Below, piece by piece: positions 1 through 13,635 of a stretch of 64,000 nucleotides of DNA; within the stretch, counting starts at the first letter, position 1; each line of letters begins with the position of its first letter. The position numbers and the translations under genes were made by a program. The notes beneath the pieces were generated by a model that had not been told where the DNA came from, searched no databases, and saw nothing but the letters and a program-made list of their open reading frames with translations. This DNA comes from Osmia lignaria lignaria (lineage: Eukaryota > Arthropoda > Insecta > Hymenoptera > Megachilidae). The stretch is from assembly GCF_051020975.1 (NCBI RefSeq), contig NC_135034.1:7192001-7256000 (forward strand), in the 5' to 3' direction.

Positions 1-1436
1 GGTATAATGTGTGGGAATTTCCAAGTATTGTATTTATTACAATACTTGGACCTTCTCTACCTACATCACTATTTTCCTTACACAATTATCGAGAAACAAC
101 AAAAATAATAAAAATTAATCATGTTTACTCATTACACATCATTCTTCTACAATGACATATAATAAAAACCTGTTTCACAGCGAAATAATAAAAAATTTCA
201 ATATAACTACGAATAACAATTTCCTAAAAGATGATAAGGCAGACAAGTATTAATGAGAACAAATTTTGTCAACTTTCAAATCGCATTTTCTTAATGCTTG
301 TAAATGAACACGTACATTTTACGGAATCATTCCCATAAAAATAAATATAACTGATGTATGAATCGGGTTGTCCGAAGTCAACTTTCTAGAAAATAAATCT
401 CTCCGAGTTGATTAAATTCACCTAAAACAAATTATAGTCGTTCGAGGGAAGATCTATTCCCGAGTGATTTTCAACAAAACTCTAACCGGCTCGATTCACG
501 CAACTCACGATGCAACATGTAAGTACACGCATTTCAACGCCTACTCATTTTCGTGCAGAGAAACCAGACGTGATGTTAATATATATAGCTAGCTCGCATA
601 GTATCGTATAACAAAAGCCCTTGTTGTAACACGACTCGTGCAGAAAATGCTTGATGCTTTCCACGTTAATACCGCTTTGTATAGCATGTTATTCATATTA
701 ACTTACAAGTGTAGTGGATGCATGCTGCTACAGTTGACAAAGGAGATAGATGTTTCAAGAATTGAATGGTGATATTAAGTTGCTGTATATTTAAATGGTT
801 AATTTAAATAGAGTAATTTAATTTTAATAGAGTGAGCAATTTTACGAAATGATGAGAATAAGCGCTAGTTATCGAATAAATATTTTATTCAACAAAAAGA
901 CGATTCACTGAAGTGAAGCTGAAGCAGTGCAGAACTAAAGTGTAATTTATAAGGTAGTTCGTGTCGAACAACGAACAGAAGTCAATGTAAGAGAGATTGT
1001 ATTACCGGTGCATTGCGGTTGGAGGCAAGCATGTATAATATTTTGATTGTATGTCGTGTTTCCAACGAGAAAGTTTAATTTCCTTTCTCCCCTTTCGAAG
1101 AACCGCGCTTAGACGAGCAATATTTTTCTAACCAATAAACGCGTTCCTTGTACAAGTTACGGTCTTTGCAGCTAATTTATTCGAAGCTCCGTTAACGGTG
1201 TAATTATTTCAACAGCTGCCAATGGCTCGTTTAGACTTACGGAATCTAACGATGGTAAATATTTCGATATGTCTTCGTTTGAAAATCATGTTTCCTTGCA
1301 GATGATCATAACGGAACCTTTCACTAGGTATACAGTACTTGTTAATTCAAAAGAAATTTGCAGGGTTATAGTAACCCTCATAATCCGAAGAAGGGTTAAT
1401 CTGGGACTCTTTAGATTAACCAGATACATTTGCTAC

Positions 1437-1632
1437 CATTGGCGTAACTAGCACTTTTAATTGGAATGTGTCAGGTCCCTGATTTTACTAATAGAGTCAG
1501 ATTCTAAAATTTTATAATTTTGGAATTATAAAAGTTTGGAATTTTGGAATTCTTTAATTTCAGAATTTTGGAGTGTACAAATTTTTTAATTATTGATGTT
1601 TGGAATCGGGATTTTGGGATTATGGAAAACAT
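1437..1632. repeat. Degenerate GAATTTT-type array with GGCGTAACTA left end
   Basis: From about 1495 the DNA is a run of imperfect short words such as GAATTTTGG, TTCTAAAA and GGAATTC. Just to the left, CCATTGGCGTAACTAG (1437-1452) resembles the left end of the better preserved element at 59,486-59,671. I could not find a matching right end, so this copy may be truncated. Confidence 0.45.
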
Positions 1633-2022
1633 TGCGAAAATACATCAACATGTAATGCAATCTACTAGAATTTATAAAAAGAATCAAATTTTGATAATAA
1701 CTGATAATTAATCCAATTGACGCAGAAAAGATAAATCAGTCTAAGTATAAAGTTCAATGAACAACGTCCCGAGGTATTAAAATGTACTGATCACTCAAGA
1801 TAAGATAATTTATCTTGGTAAATTATGCTAGATTTACTGTAAATTGGTGAGAAAGGTTATATCATTATTAACAATATCAACCGTTACCTTTCTTAGCCAA
1901 TCTTCTTTTTCTGTGGAATATCTTAACAATTGTTTTATACATTAGTTATTATGTTACACTATTGTAAATATAATTAATGTATTAATTAGAATGTTAGCTA
2001 TAACTGATAGAGATATGCTATT

Positions 2023-2098
2023 GTTTACCGGAAGAGGCTGTCTAATGGTAGTCAGACGGGAAGGGTTTCACTTCTACAAGAACCAATTTCCGGTAACT
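2023..2098. repeat. Short inverted repeat (TTACCGGAA ... TTCCGGTAA)
   Basis: TTTACCGGAA and TTTCCGGTAA lie about 60 bases apart in opposite orientation, in a patch more GC-rich than its surroundings. The stem is only about 9 bp. It could be the ends of a very small inverted-repeat element or chance; the interior does not pair well enough to suggest a microRNA precursor. Confidence 0.3.
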
Positions 2099-3793
2099 GT
2101 AACATTCGATGCAGCAACGAATCCTTGTTAAACACCTCTATTACGAAATTTATTTGCCCGTAACTCGATCTATACGATCTTTCATACGTTTATACGTTTT
2201 TTACGACTTCTACTTGAATGTTTTCAGAGTTTTCTTTTACTGAAGGTTTTATATGCAAAAATAAGTTAAAAATGTAAAATAAAATTTTTAAATACATGTA
2301 GTTTGGTTTCCCAGAAAACTGAATTTGAAATTTTTCAAAATATTTGTACTATCAATAGTTTTGTTAATTCAACAATTGCTATGTAATTATTAATATTATT
2401 AGAATGTAGTATTAGTCAGTGTTCTTCTTTATGACATTGATACTGAATTCTATGCACGTACTGCAGATTATTGATCCCTATACGATTTTAGGGAAACCTT
2501 GAAGGGTGTATCTCATGGCAACACACTGAAAAAACTGCGCCCTTCCTGTTACATGCACTAATACCTTCAATATAAAATACCAAATATTCAGCTCAAAATT
2601 TTCTATAATAAAATAAGCACGGTAAAACGAAATATTTTTAATAAACAAAATAATTTTAATGATTCTAAATGATACTAGTTTCAAGTAGTTTGAATACAGT
2701 CAACATTTTATACAGTTAATAGACAGTAAAGATAGAGTACGTGCATTATTTCTGCCCCAGATACTTTCATTTTTGCAATAAGGGTTAGTCGATGGTATGC
2801 TAAGAGCCTGAAGCAAATATCATAAGTATGCACAGCCACTTCCTTCCAACGCCACGTGACGTTAGGTATGCCTGGCTCTTAATAAGAAAAGAGCAAAACA
2901 CGACCGGTAATGGTGCGACTCGTTTGCATTAATCACTTACTGCTTTTTAATTAATTTCATAAAACCACCGTGGTTTTACTCACTACCAAAGGTTTTTCAT
3001 AGACAAGTTAAGGGAAATTATAATTTAACTACCAATTATAAATAGATATAATTGAGATATGTATAATTGTTGTATAATTGCAATTTTATACAATTAAGCA
3101 TTAGAATTTGTTCTACTCGTTTTAAATACTTATCACAACTCTTAAATATAATTCTAAATAGCAATCGATTCAAAATATAACACTTTATAGTAAATTTTCC
3201 ACTTTTTATCTTTATTTTATTTGCAAAGTTTATTCAGCTTCTCTTTTGTTAAGAAAATAACGACGAAAAATGTTGAAGCGTATTATTGATTAGCAAGCAC
3301 CACTGTCGCCAGAGATGCTTTTTCTAGAACATGAAGAAAGAAGAGGAAACAGAACGCCAAAAATCAATAAAGAGAAAGACCGAACCATATTATAAGACAA
3401 AGATCATTGTTCTTTAACTACACCTTGAATATCTATCAATCTCACTATCGATATCAAGGACGAATATTTAAATGTTCGAACACACGCTCAACGGTTACCA
3501 TATCCGGTTGCAATAATTACTATGTCACTTACGACAACCCATAATAACATTAGAAGAATTTCTCATTTTAATTGCAACGTTCGTTAGGAATAATGCGTAT
3601 GTACCTTATACCACGTAATTTCTTCAGCAATTCATCGTGTAATTGACTACAATTGTTCAAAATTAGCATTATTTTACTACACACAATTTCGTGTGAAAAA
3701 CGAGATAAAATGGTACTATGGATATTTAATCGTGTCCGAAACTATTGATGCTCCTTGCGAGTCCAACATGCATTTCCTATTGAATATAAATCA

Positions 3794-3856
3794 TGACGCA
3801 CCGTTTGCGTCATACGCTGTGTATCCTGTATAAGTGACGACGCACCATATGCGTCA
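3794..3856. promoter_or_regulatory. Tandem pair of TGACGCA...TGCGTCA palindromes
   Basis: Two copies of a palindromic motif lie about 45 bp apart. The first is TGACGCA (3794-3800) facing TGCGTCA (3806-3812), the second GACGCA (3839-3844) facing TGCGTCA (3850-3856); both are followed by ATAC and TGTGT-like sequence. The half-site resembles bZIP (CRE/ATF-like) cores. A regulatory role is inference only. Confidence 0.35.
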
Positions 3857-4789
3857 TACACTATGTGTTTAAAAGAAAGTGGGTTCTAATATAGCGCCAT
3901 TTTAAACTGATTATAAGTAAAAAACTAATAATCTAAAATAGCAAATTGGACCATTATATCATGTCTGACTAGTATGAAGATTAGTGTATTAAATAAAAAA
4001 TTCTAACTGCTACAGATTTTATAACAAGACCCGAATATATACAAATCGTGCGAGGAAAAAGTGAGTTTAACGGATGCGGTCATAAGATAAAATTTCTTTT
4101 AATTAGAACACATACGTTGGAAGGTTATTCGTTGTCACGCCTGCTGTACGTCTTTATCAGTAGAAACTTCTGCGATAAAGACAACGGAATGGAAAATAAC
4201 GTCTCATTTTTTATTTTAAGGTTAAAAAATAGTGACGAGAAATCGGTATTTTTCCGTTCATCAAACAGTTCCATTATAGATTTAATTTCATTTACACGTT
4301 TCGAATTAAAAAATTGATCTTTAATAGAGAAAATCTTTTTTTATGTTTTATTTCATCATATTTGTTGAGAAATAATAAATAATTTAATGAAATTAAGAGA
4401 ATATTCAAGAACATTCGAGATCGGTATTAATGCGCATGTCTGTTCGCATCGAAACATTCATTTCAAAAGACAATTTTTTTACATAATATTATAAATAAAA
4501 TATATTTTTCGCAGATGATTAGGAAAAAAGATGATCGTTTAAAAATGAACTTATCGCGTAACGCAACTGTTATGCCACCTAAGTGATCAAAGGTTGAATA
4601 GCCAGTAAGTAACCGATAATTTTTTCATGAAATATAAGTTTCAAAAAAGAAAAAGAAAAAACCGACAAAAAAATAAGACATCTATCTTTTCAAGGCTCAT
4701 CAGTTAAAAATAGTTATTATGAAACTACCAAAAATTATGAAAGTTTTGCTATCGTTTAATTGTTAATAATAAGAGATGGTATGCACACT

Positions 4790-6135
4790 TAAGGTGTCGA
4801 TGCAGCTGCAGTAACTATTCAAGGCATGAACCGTGTCCATGAGTCATCGTTTCGGACTGTCAAAGTCGTCTGCAAAGAACCGACTCGGAGGAATATTGAT
4901 CGCGATACTGGTCGTCTCTTTCGAAAATCAAGAATCTTTTTGTTCTTGTTTTCTAAACGAAAGCACGTTTGAAATGGAATAAGTATACACATACGTATAT
5001 ATACAAAGATATTGATCGCGTCTCGAGGTCAGCCATGAAAAGCTATTCGACAATTTGGAGGAGTCGCGGTTGCAGCTGCAGCGCGACCTTGGGCGTGATC
5101 CTGAAATAAATAGTATCGACAAAGTTGTCAGTGAAATTTACCTTGAAGCATATTGTTATCGGCATCCTCGTCCGCGAGGCAGTGGACGCTGCCGAAGGAG
5201 GAAGACAGCAGACTCATGTTTCCTTTTCAAAGTTGTTATCCCCGAACCGGAATGAAGTCAGTCGGAATCGCGAAAAAGCCGCCTAGCCCATACGCGTGAC
5301 GCGATTGGTCGAACGACGGCTAGTTCTAATGGACGAGCCAATCGCGAGCGAGTATTGGCCGCCCGGTATACCGAGCGAACCTTTCCTAACGCACCTGTCG
5401 GCTGAGCATCCGGCCGACTTGAGAACGCTTCGTCGCCGATCACTTTCACTCGTCGCGAAAAGAATGATCGCGATATCGTTTACAATCCTCGACGATTTCG
5501 CCGCGAGGAGAATCCTTCCGTTTTTCCAAGCGGCTGAACCAGGCGGCTGTTCGATTCACACTACTACAATCGGACGTATCTGTCAATCGCGCATCCCGCC
5601 GGAATCCTTGATCGTTGACCGTTCGAACATCCAACGAACTACGCGCACTACGAACCGAAAGTATACACGTCTGCTATCATTGGCACCGTTGCGTTGTCGC
5701 TACCTCGCACTTAACGAACAAGACGGAAACGTAGGAAAATCCCCCATCCAGCACCGTCGCTACGTCGCGAAAGACGACGACGCATGACGCGTGCAGGGAC
5801 AACCGAGCACCACCGAGCCACGATCAATAAGCGCTGCCACGGCGTCTGCGCCGACAATGCGATGCCACGCCGGGCGGGAGACGGGAGGAGAGAGACAGGG
5901 ATTAAGTGCCTGTGTGGGTGTGTCTGTGTGCTCGCGCTATCGACGCGACGTGTATCGACGATTTAGGCTGCCCTCACGTTTACGTGTTCAACACGACCGA
6001 GAGAGTGGCTGCGTTAATTGCTCCTCTTGTCTTAATGCTTTATTCCTCGATAGCGTGCTCTAATGAACCTAGCGTGCTTCTTTACATATTCATGCTTCAC
6101 TTGTATGCACCGCTCCAAATGACCGACTATTGACT
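4790..6135. other. GC- and CpG-richer island, possible promoter/first exon
   Basis: Base composition changes sharply from the AT-rich surroundings to CpG-containing sequence. Long frames are open on both strands (for example 5296-5787 plus and 5446-5634 minus), but none has a recognisable domain. They are what a stop-poor GC-richer stretch produces. The E-box core TGCAGCTGCAG occurs twice, near 4801 and 5074. A frame near 5043-5111 reads as a short charged, Leu/Gln-rich peptide, but no good donor follows it. The best guess is a promoter or non-coding first exon of a gene whose body is outside the window or unrecognisable here. Confidence 0.35.
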
Positions 6136-7904
6136 GCAGACGGAAATCAATATTGACAAAGCGTCGTATATTCAATTCCAATATATTATATTTTCACCAG
6201 GGATTACGCACACGGGGAGGGGGGTAGAAAAATTTGGGAGGTAAAATATGTACTTTTGGGCTCTCACTCGAACGAAACCGATTTTTTCCGATACTCAATA
6301 TATCTGCCTACCCACCATCACTAATTTTCACACGTAATTCTAATGAAGACTGATTGTATATGTACATATAGACAGTAAGCATTCCTATGCACGAGATTAT
6401 AATTATGCAGATACATATTGAAACGCTGTGAGATTTGAGAAACTGTAGATAGAAATTATGATATCTAATGAGAAGATTGCTGATATTAAAATTTAGTGCT
6501 TTCGTACTATTGCATATCTATTTATTCTAATAATTTGTTCAATTTTGCTTACAAGCATTGATCATTTCTTGAGAAATCAATTTTTTGAATGTGTTTAACT
6601 ATTTAAACTGCTACCACTTTCGCACCTAAAGTTAGTCTTTAGGTAACTTTCGTTAACACAAGTTTGATCGAATTGCCTCTCACCGCCGCAGAGAAATATC
6701 TAGGGCAACTTTAATCGCTTGATTTTCACTAAATTACTAGGAACTAACTAGTTGCGCCTTTGATAAAACTTTGATTACAATTTAATTATAGTGAAATGAA
6801 ATGCATACTTTACATTTCATAGTTTTACTTTTTAACTGTTTTATCGATAAAATTGTTCATTTTGTGAATTTATAAAAATTTATGTTATCTTTGTTATAGA
6901 CCTGAATTTTTAAAAAATTCTTTCATTTAAAATTATATATATTTTATTGTTTGAATTAATTTTTATATGTACGGATTGCGGTTGATCCCATCACTACTTG
7001 TGACGGAACATGGGAATGTCGTAACGTCCAACGTAATCCGTTCGCGATAGAATCATGTGTATCGCTGTCAGGTTCCTAAAAGAATCGAAGGTCACTGAGA
7101 GGCTTCAGAAAAGGCATTAGCACTGTTATTAGTGCATTTACCATTATAGTAACTACCTTGAAACATTATTCTATAATAACAATAATGAACCCTTTCTTTT
7201 AGCGATGGTTTAGAATTGAAAATTTCCTAATTAAAGGTAACCGGTCAAATATTTGAATCAAGTAATTTAAAAAAATAGAAACAATTTTTATATACAACTT
7301 TTTAATCAATTGTTTATTCTATAATGCCATTTTCCCAAAAGAAGCCTACTTTCCTCGATAATGTACATACATATATTTTCTTTGAAACCGGAAATCTTTT
7401 CATCAAGCACACAAATGCTTTTCACCAAGGTATCGATCAATAAGAAACGTACAGAACCAGCGTGAAAGTAGGTGACACGTGAGATCATACGAATTATCAT
7501 ACGTAATTTCCTTCATCATTCCTGTAATTATATGTTTCGCGTATAATCATATTAAATTTGAAATGGAGCGAAAGTATGAGATATCCAATACTTTCGTAAC
7601 GTCTTCGTATCATCTCGCGGCTTGTGAAGGTACCGAAAGACTTTTCACCCCTTCCGTAACCTACTTCCGTTAATTTTGCCTGATCATTCAATAAATCTTC
7701 CGTAAACGTGACTCGACAGCCGATCGTGATCATCTTTGATACGTTCGCTCATCATCGATCGCCATTTCACTGAAACTATACTATCGTTTCTCTACTTGTT
7801 ACGAGTTCTTTAATCCGTTTTATTAATCCCGGAGAGACTAACATGATAATTGAGATAGAGGCAACTTGGGCCCATAGCATTATCGTATAACTGGGATTTT
7901 TCTG

Positions 7905-8140
7905 GTGTAAATTTTAGAAATTTTTAAATTCTAGAATTTTAAAAATCTAAAATTTTGAAATCCTGGAATTTTTTGTTTCTGAAGTTCTGTTATTTTGGAG
8001 CTCTGGAATTTTTGGATTCTAAAATTTTGGTATTCTGGAATTTTGAAGTTTTAAAACTCTACCATTTTGGAATTCTTGAATTTTTGAATTCCGTCACTTT
8101 GAAATTCCAAAATTTTAGATTCTTACAATTTTAAAATGGC
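7905..8140. repeat. Degenerate GAATTTT-type array
   Basis: About 235 bp are built from imperfect AAATTTT, GGAATTTTT, TTCTAAAA and TTGAAGTT words, the same vocabulary as the arrays near 1.5, 10.4, 12.3, 13.5, 43.2, 45.9 and 59.6 kb. I do not see clear terminal inverted repeats around this copy. Confidence 0.5.
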
Positions 8141-10399
8141 AATGTATTTTACCCAATTGGGGCGGGGGAGGAAGGGATCCTAGCTTTGAACTAGTTATGT
8201 CAATGAATTATATTAACATACATATTAATTAGGTTGATTTCTCTCATAGTTAAATAAATGACATTCCTTAAAAATATTATCATGAAATTTCATCTTCAAT
8301 TTGTATATCATCAAGATGCATTAGCTAATGCACGAGAAAAACATAAATGTTTTGATTCAACATTGACATTGCTAATGAAGGAAGTAATTAACATCACAAG
8401 CCAACATGTCATCAACGTTGTTTTACCAGTCTCTTCCTCGTTTATTCAAAGAATCATCATTTCAGCCACTACTGACTATATCTATATATACTAGTCACTG
8501 CAATAAAATACACGTTTTCCAACGGTGGATTTTCTAGAAACCAGGTTATTAATAATAAGAATTGGGTCGTTTAGTAAAAGAAAATCAATTTCTTTGGGTT
8601 ACTTTCGTATATGCATTCGTTACGATACGGGTGACCGTAGGTAATTACATGTAGATTAAGTGTGTTTATAATTAAGGCAGAGGAAAACTATTATAAAAGT
8701 TCTATAGAATAAAGCAGTAGCGCAATCATAATTGTTTGACAGGGGGGATTTTATTATACATTATTAATTGTTTGCCTTCGACGACATTTTTTGAAATTGA
8801 AGGGTTAATAAAAATAATGATTTTATTCCATCCAAAATAAAATTCTCACAGTTTTCAGATACGAGAAAGTTATAAAAAAAAAAGAAATGATTGAGCGAAT
8901 GATGAACCATGAAAGGTCAGCTTGAAATGAGTCTGAGCGACCTTAAAGGTAAAAGTTTAATAAGCACCAGATGATAGATGGAATCAGTGGCAGTGTGAAA
9001 TCGAGGCAACCTGTTCCTCGGTTGAGAAACGGAAGAGCAATACGTTTTGCAACTCTCCTCTGCCTATATCGAGCACTTTTGCATTTACAGGGTATCCTTT
9101 AACCAACAAGGAAATATACTTATATTTTATCTGATAAAGGATAGACTACATACGAAATCTCAGCATAGCTATTCACTTCCTAATATCTAACAAAAGGTGT
9201 AAGGTTTCTTTATCTATTCTGAATGGTAATTTATTTTCAATATTTTTATAATAATTTATCTCAAGATTTACAACAGTTGAGCCTGATAAAAAATTGCACC
9301 TGTTGTTCTGATTTAACTGACAAGGAAATACACTTAAACGTTATCGGGTAAAGTACAGTTTACATGAGAGCAAAATAAAATTTTCAACACTCCTCACTTC
9401 CTATTTTCTAATCGCACAAAGATGCGTTAAAAATATAAACAATATGATACAGATAAGCATTATTAATAAAATAATATGTACATTGATGATTATCACCTAG
9501 TATAATTCATTTCTTTTCCTATGATTTTGTTCAATTATTAGATATGCCAATTAATTTTTATTTTTATTGAAAATTTATTTTCCAGAAGTTATACTAATTT
9601 CAATTTTTCACATAATTGTTATTGTTGGCTACAGCTCCGAACCCTATTGTCAAAAAATACTGAATGGAATTGTTTTTATTATTGCTCTTTTCTTTACGAT
9701 GAAAAGTATTTCAATTTATTTGGAATAAATTTCAGTTTCTGAACCAAGTTTATCCATTAACGGGGGCCTTCGAAGGTTCGATAGCCCCAGCATTACCAGA
9801 AATCTTTTTTAAATCACATTTGAAAGAAAGCATTCCATCGTTTCATCTTTACACATTCTTACATTGATTTACCGTATCAAGAATCTGTAAACGAGAAGAT
9901 CAGAAAGTTGCAATGGTCCGATGACTACACATCCGCGAAGATATCAGACTGGAATAGCAATTTCTTTTAATAACAGGAAGAAACTGCTGCAGTTCGTGTT
10001 CTAGCGAAGAAGAGAGTCACGTTTGTACGTGATCTTCAAATGCTAAACGATGAATTTCATATTGGAAAGAACCATAAATGTGGAATATTTTTTTCATTTT
10101 TTATAACTATCACCTGAATTACACGTTCAATCGTGAATATGATTTATTATCATAAGCAGATTACTTTTACTGGCCAAGAGGTAATAATAATAATAATGTT
10201 TGTTTATTGAATTTTAACGACATAAATGTACACTATTATATAGGTTCCATTTACCATTCATGCTAATATAGTAATATGTATTATAATAGTGCTGAACTAT
10301 AATAATGTATTGTCAACTATAAAAGTAATGGTAGATAATTATGTACTTTCTTCTGTTATTCTAATCGTAGTAGTTACAATAACAGAATATGAAGTTTTG

Positions 10400-10512
10400 C
10401 TATTTTGGGCTTTTTTGGAATTTTAGAAATCTAAAACTTGGGGATTCTGAAATTTTTGAAATTTGAAATTTGGGAATTCTAAAACTTTGAAATTTCGAAA
10501 TATTGGAAATCG
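10400..10512. repeat. Degenerate GAATTTT-type array
   Basis: About 110 bp of GGAATTTTAGAA-like words, of the same family as the other arrays. AGTAACTGCGCC, about 20 bases to the right, weakly resembles the TAACTGCGCC/GTTACGCC end seen around other copies, but no convincing left end was found. Confidence 0.4.
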
Positions 10513-10639
10513 AAGATTATGAATTTATGAACAAGAGTAACTGCGCCCTATATTTGAAACTGATCATCACTGGGTGATCCTCCTAGTATTCCATGAAAAT
10601 TGGAACAAAGTTGATTTGAAATTCTCTTTGAAATTCATA

Positions 10640-11070
10640 TATTTAATGGATTTAGAGCGTCGATGCAAGTTGCCTCTAGGCGTACACGTGTGACTTACAT
10701 ACATCAGTGTACTCGATGGCAATCAAGCTCGGTATTCGATCGAGCCGGCGTTAGATATTTTATTCAATTACACTCTCTGTACAAGACCAGTCTCGCTCTC
10801 TCCTCTGAATTGATCCATGGATCGAACAGTAGAGATCCGTAGGAATCGAATCAGTGACCAATGCGTACGGCATTGCCCCGATCGTGATTTCCTCGGGGCT
10901 GTCGTTAATTGGAAAAGAAATTCTTGGTCGTGAGCTCCTCGTCTTTTCTCGTTTTGTTTCACCAACGAAGTGGCGCACAAAATCAACAAGCAGTTAATGT
11001 TAGCTCTTAATGAACGATCAAAGATACAGGGTAATTTAGGTATGTATTTTCGCCTCCAACGAAACATTAC
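10640..11070. other. GC-richer unique patch in AT-rich DNA
   Basis: This segment contains many CGATCG/GATCGA words and is clearly less AT-rich than its flanks. Minus-strand frames at 10,760-11,067 are open but overlap each other in two frames and carry no recognisable domain, so I do not call a gene. It could be a conserved non-coding element, an enhancer or an unrecognised untranslated exon. Confidence 0.3.
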
Positions 11071-12152
11071 AATTTTTGTTTAATTCAATAAATAAATGAA
11101 TGATACATTGGTCACATAAAATAATAGTGGTGTAACTCTTTTTATTGATGTATCGAGAAAAGCAAACTTTTATGAAATGTTCCTGGATCAATTAAAAAAT
11201 GAAGATATCCTTGAAATATTTGGTTCACCTCCACTTCTGATGCCGACATATGCATCTCCATTCAACACCGTTTAATTATTCCTAATATCTTTTTCTGTTT
11301 TATTCTATTTCAGAACTACAGCTTAGCCATCAGAACTACAGATTAGTACATCAAGTTATACCTCCTTATTACATGGCTAAAGCCATGAACTCAGATTATA
11401 CTGACATGTAATTATTTTTAAGTATGCAATCATTTCCGCAGACACAGAAAATCCATATGATTTTCATAATTCAAGGTGATGGTTCATTTGAGAACGAGAC
11501 GAATGCCAGCAGACACTCGATCCATTCTTCACGGTTCTGTTTTAGAATTGACCTTTAGATCGTCTTTCTTACTATAAATGGATTGGCTTAAATATAGCCA
11601 ATTAAATAATGGCAATTAATAAGCCAATTAAAGAATTTGTATAATGACATCTTTATCCACTTTTGTCTTCAGATCATATAATTGATATTACGATAATTTC
11701 TTTTTGATTTCGTTTCAAAAGATTGCAATTTATAAAATGTCAACATATTGATTTAGAAATCACATAAATCGTGTCAAAATATTTTTTCGTGTAATTTAAT
11801 AAATCACGTTCGCTTCAAATGACCGCGATAAATATGTTAACCAATTGCGAATTCGACCAATAAATCCTGCAAATTACATAGCTCTTTTTGTAAAAAAGTT
11901 TCGAATCCCTAATTTCTTCGGTAGCCAATCATGGTTCAAGCGTTCCACTTTTCCATGAAATACCATGGCTCTACGGTAGCTACGATTCCGAATCCTTTAT
12001 CGTGCCTCCATAATTGGCAGCTTTTACAATTTGTAATTGGCAGTCGACTGAAAGGCTGGAACGCGAACAAGTTTCGATGCTTTGTCGATGTCACGGGAAC
12101 AGTAACGTGAGAGTGCTATACCCACGGCATGGTTCGCGATACAGGGTGTTCG

Positions 12153-12474
12153 TATACAGGGTGTTTCATGCAGTTGAACTAAATCAGTTATCTCTAAAAC
12201 GGGTGAAAATAGAAAAGAAATCTTCTGAAATTAAATTAAATAGCATCTGGAATTTTGGACCTCAGAATCTTAGAATCCTAGAATTCTTAAAATTTCAAAA
12301 GCTTAGACTCTTGGAATTTTTAAATTTCAGAATTTTTAAATTTCAAAATGGTAGAATTTAGAATTCTACAAGTTTAGAATTGTGCATATCTTGGAATTCT
12401 AAAAGAAATTTTTACCCATATTCTACCGTTTGAAAGCTATAGTTTTGACCCAGATGTATGAAACACCCTGTACA
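12153..12474. mobile_element. MITE-like element with TATACAGGGTGTTTCAT ends
   Basis: The left end reads TATACAGGGTGTTTCATGCA and the right end TGTATGAAACACCCTGTA, an inverted repeat of about 18 bp enclosing about 320 bp. An extra ATACAGGGTGTTCG copy of the left end lies immediately outside, at about 12,140. The interior is mostly a GAATTTT-type array with no coding capacity, so this is a non-autonomous DNA-transposon-like element. Confidence 0.6.
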
Positions 12475-13439
12475 CTTTCTAATCAACGAGCATCGCCTTT
12501 TACGAATTCTATTGCTGATCGTTTGAACATTGTTTCATGGAGGTTGATCCTTGCCTCTCGAACATGCTCCGTTCTAGTTTGTTCAAGATATGAGCGACAA
12601 AATCAAGGTAATCAATTCTTGGAGAAAGGACAATTCCGTTCTATAATACGTCATTGATTATTAATGAAAATACGTATCTATCAAACAATACTTTCAAAGT
12701 TAAATTTAAACACCACCCTAATGGAAATACTATTTACCACCTTCTACACTTAAAAGATATAACACTGACTAACTCTTTATATAGAATTGATCTTGCAATA
12801 AATAAATCTTTTGAAGCAGCAAATAGTCATTGAAAAATTGAAAACAAGCCTTTCATCAATTTTCTTGGTTGTTACAATTGCAGAGCAGCCCTACCTATTT
12901 TCGCTGAAAGTAAATTGATAGCTCTTGGTAGACCCATTTTCGACCAGCTGAGAACAATTGAATTAACATCTTGTTAAATCACAGGTTCCTTTGATCTTTA
13001 CATTGTAATATCCTCCCTGCTATTACCCTTTTCATCTATTTCATTGTTCAATTTAATTACGTCAATACGTTCTATAATCATGTATCATATGGCCAACAAA
13101 CGAAAACTAGAGAAAGTCAAAAGTATTTCATTTATCTCTTCTTCTATATTTTTCTTTCATAGGTGCAATATGAATATTCAATGTTATGCCATCTTTCATT
13201 CTACTAGTGATCTTTAACAAGGATATCCTTTTATGATACTTTCTCTTTTATCTCAACCCTGCTCCAATAAACTAATTTGTCGATTACTTTGAGTGCCAAG
13301 ACAAGCTGTAGACAAAATGAGAACTAGCTGAAGACAAATCTAACTTGTTCCTTATTTGTCAGTGTTGCAATATTCCGGTCAGTACAACGTAACTAATAAG
13401 GGATGCTTCAAACGTGGTCTTTAATGGTGTTAATGACAT

Positions 13440-13635
13440 TTGATAGAATTTTTGAATTTCAAACTTTTAGAATTATAGAATATTTTGGAATTTTAGAATC
13501 CTCTGTTTTAGGGATTTTAGGATTTTAGAATTCTGAAGTCTTGGAATTCTAGAATTTTGGAATTTTGTAGTTTTGAAATTTTTGAATTCTGAAATTATAG
13601 AATTTTGGAATTTAAAAATTACAATTTGTATTCAT
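13440..13635. repeat. Degenerate GAATTTT-type array
   Basis: About 195 bp of alternating GAATTTTGG, TTCTAGAA and TTTTAGAATT words, one of the longest and most regular arrays of this type in the window. No clear terminal inverted repeats were seen. Confidence 0.5.

Larger units (their letters stand above)
1..4790. other. AT-rich non-coding stretch
   Basis: No reading frame here has convincing coding character; the few open frames are short, low-complexity and unconnected to splice signals. The stretch is AT-rich and may be an intron of a gene lying to the left or true intergenic DNA; the sequence does not decide. It contains a degenerate GAATTTT-type array, a short inverted repeat and a pair of palindromic repeats, all listed separately. 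Confidence 0.6.
6136..10640. other. AT-rich non-coding stretch
   Basis: I see no supported gene. The stretch holds two GAATTTT-type arrays (about 7905-8140 and 10,400-10,512), a short G-rich tract near 8160, and otherwise ordinary AT-rich DNA. The open frames are short and have atypical composition. Confidence 0.6.

Noticed and set aside
2023..2098. Possible microRNA hairpin
   Set aside because: Only about 9 bp of stem pair and the loop is about 60 bases; the interior does not form a precursor-like stem.
5296..5787. 163-codon plus-strand open frame
   Set aside because: It lies in a GC-rich, stop-poor island, overlaps open frames on the other strand, and has no recognisable domain or splice context.
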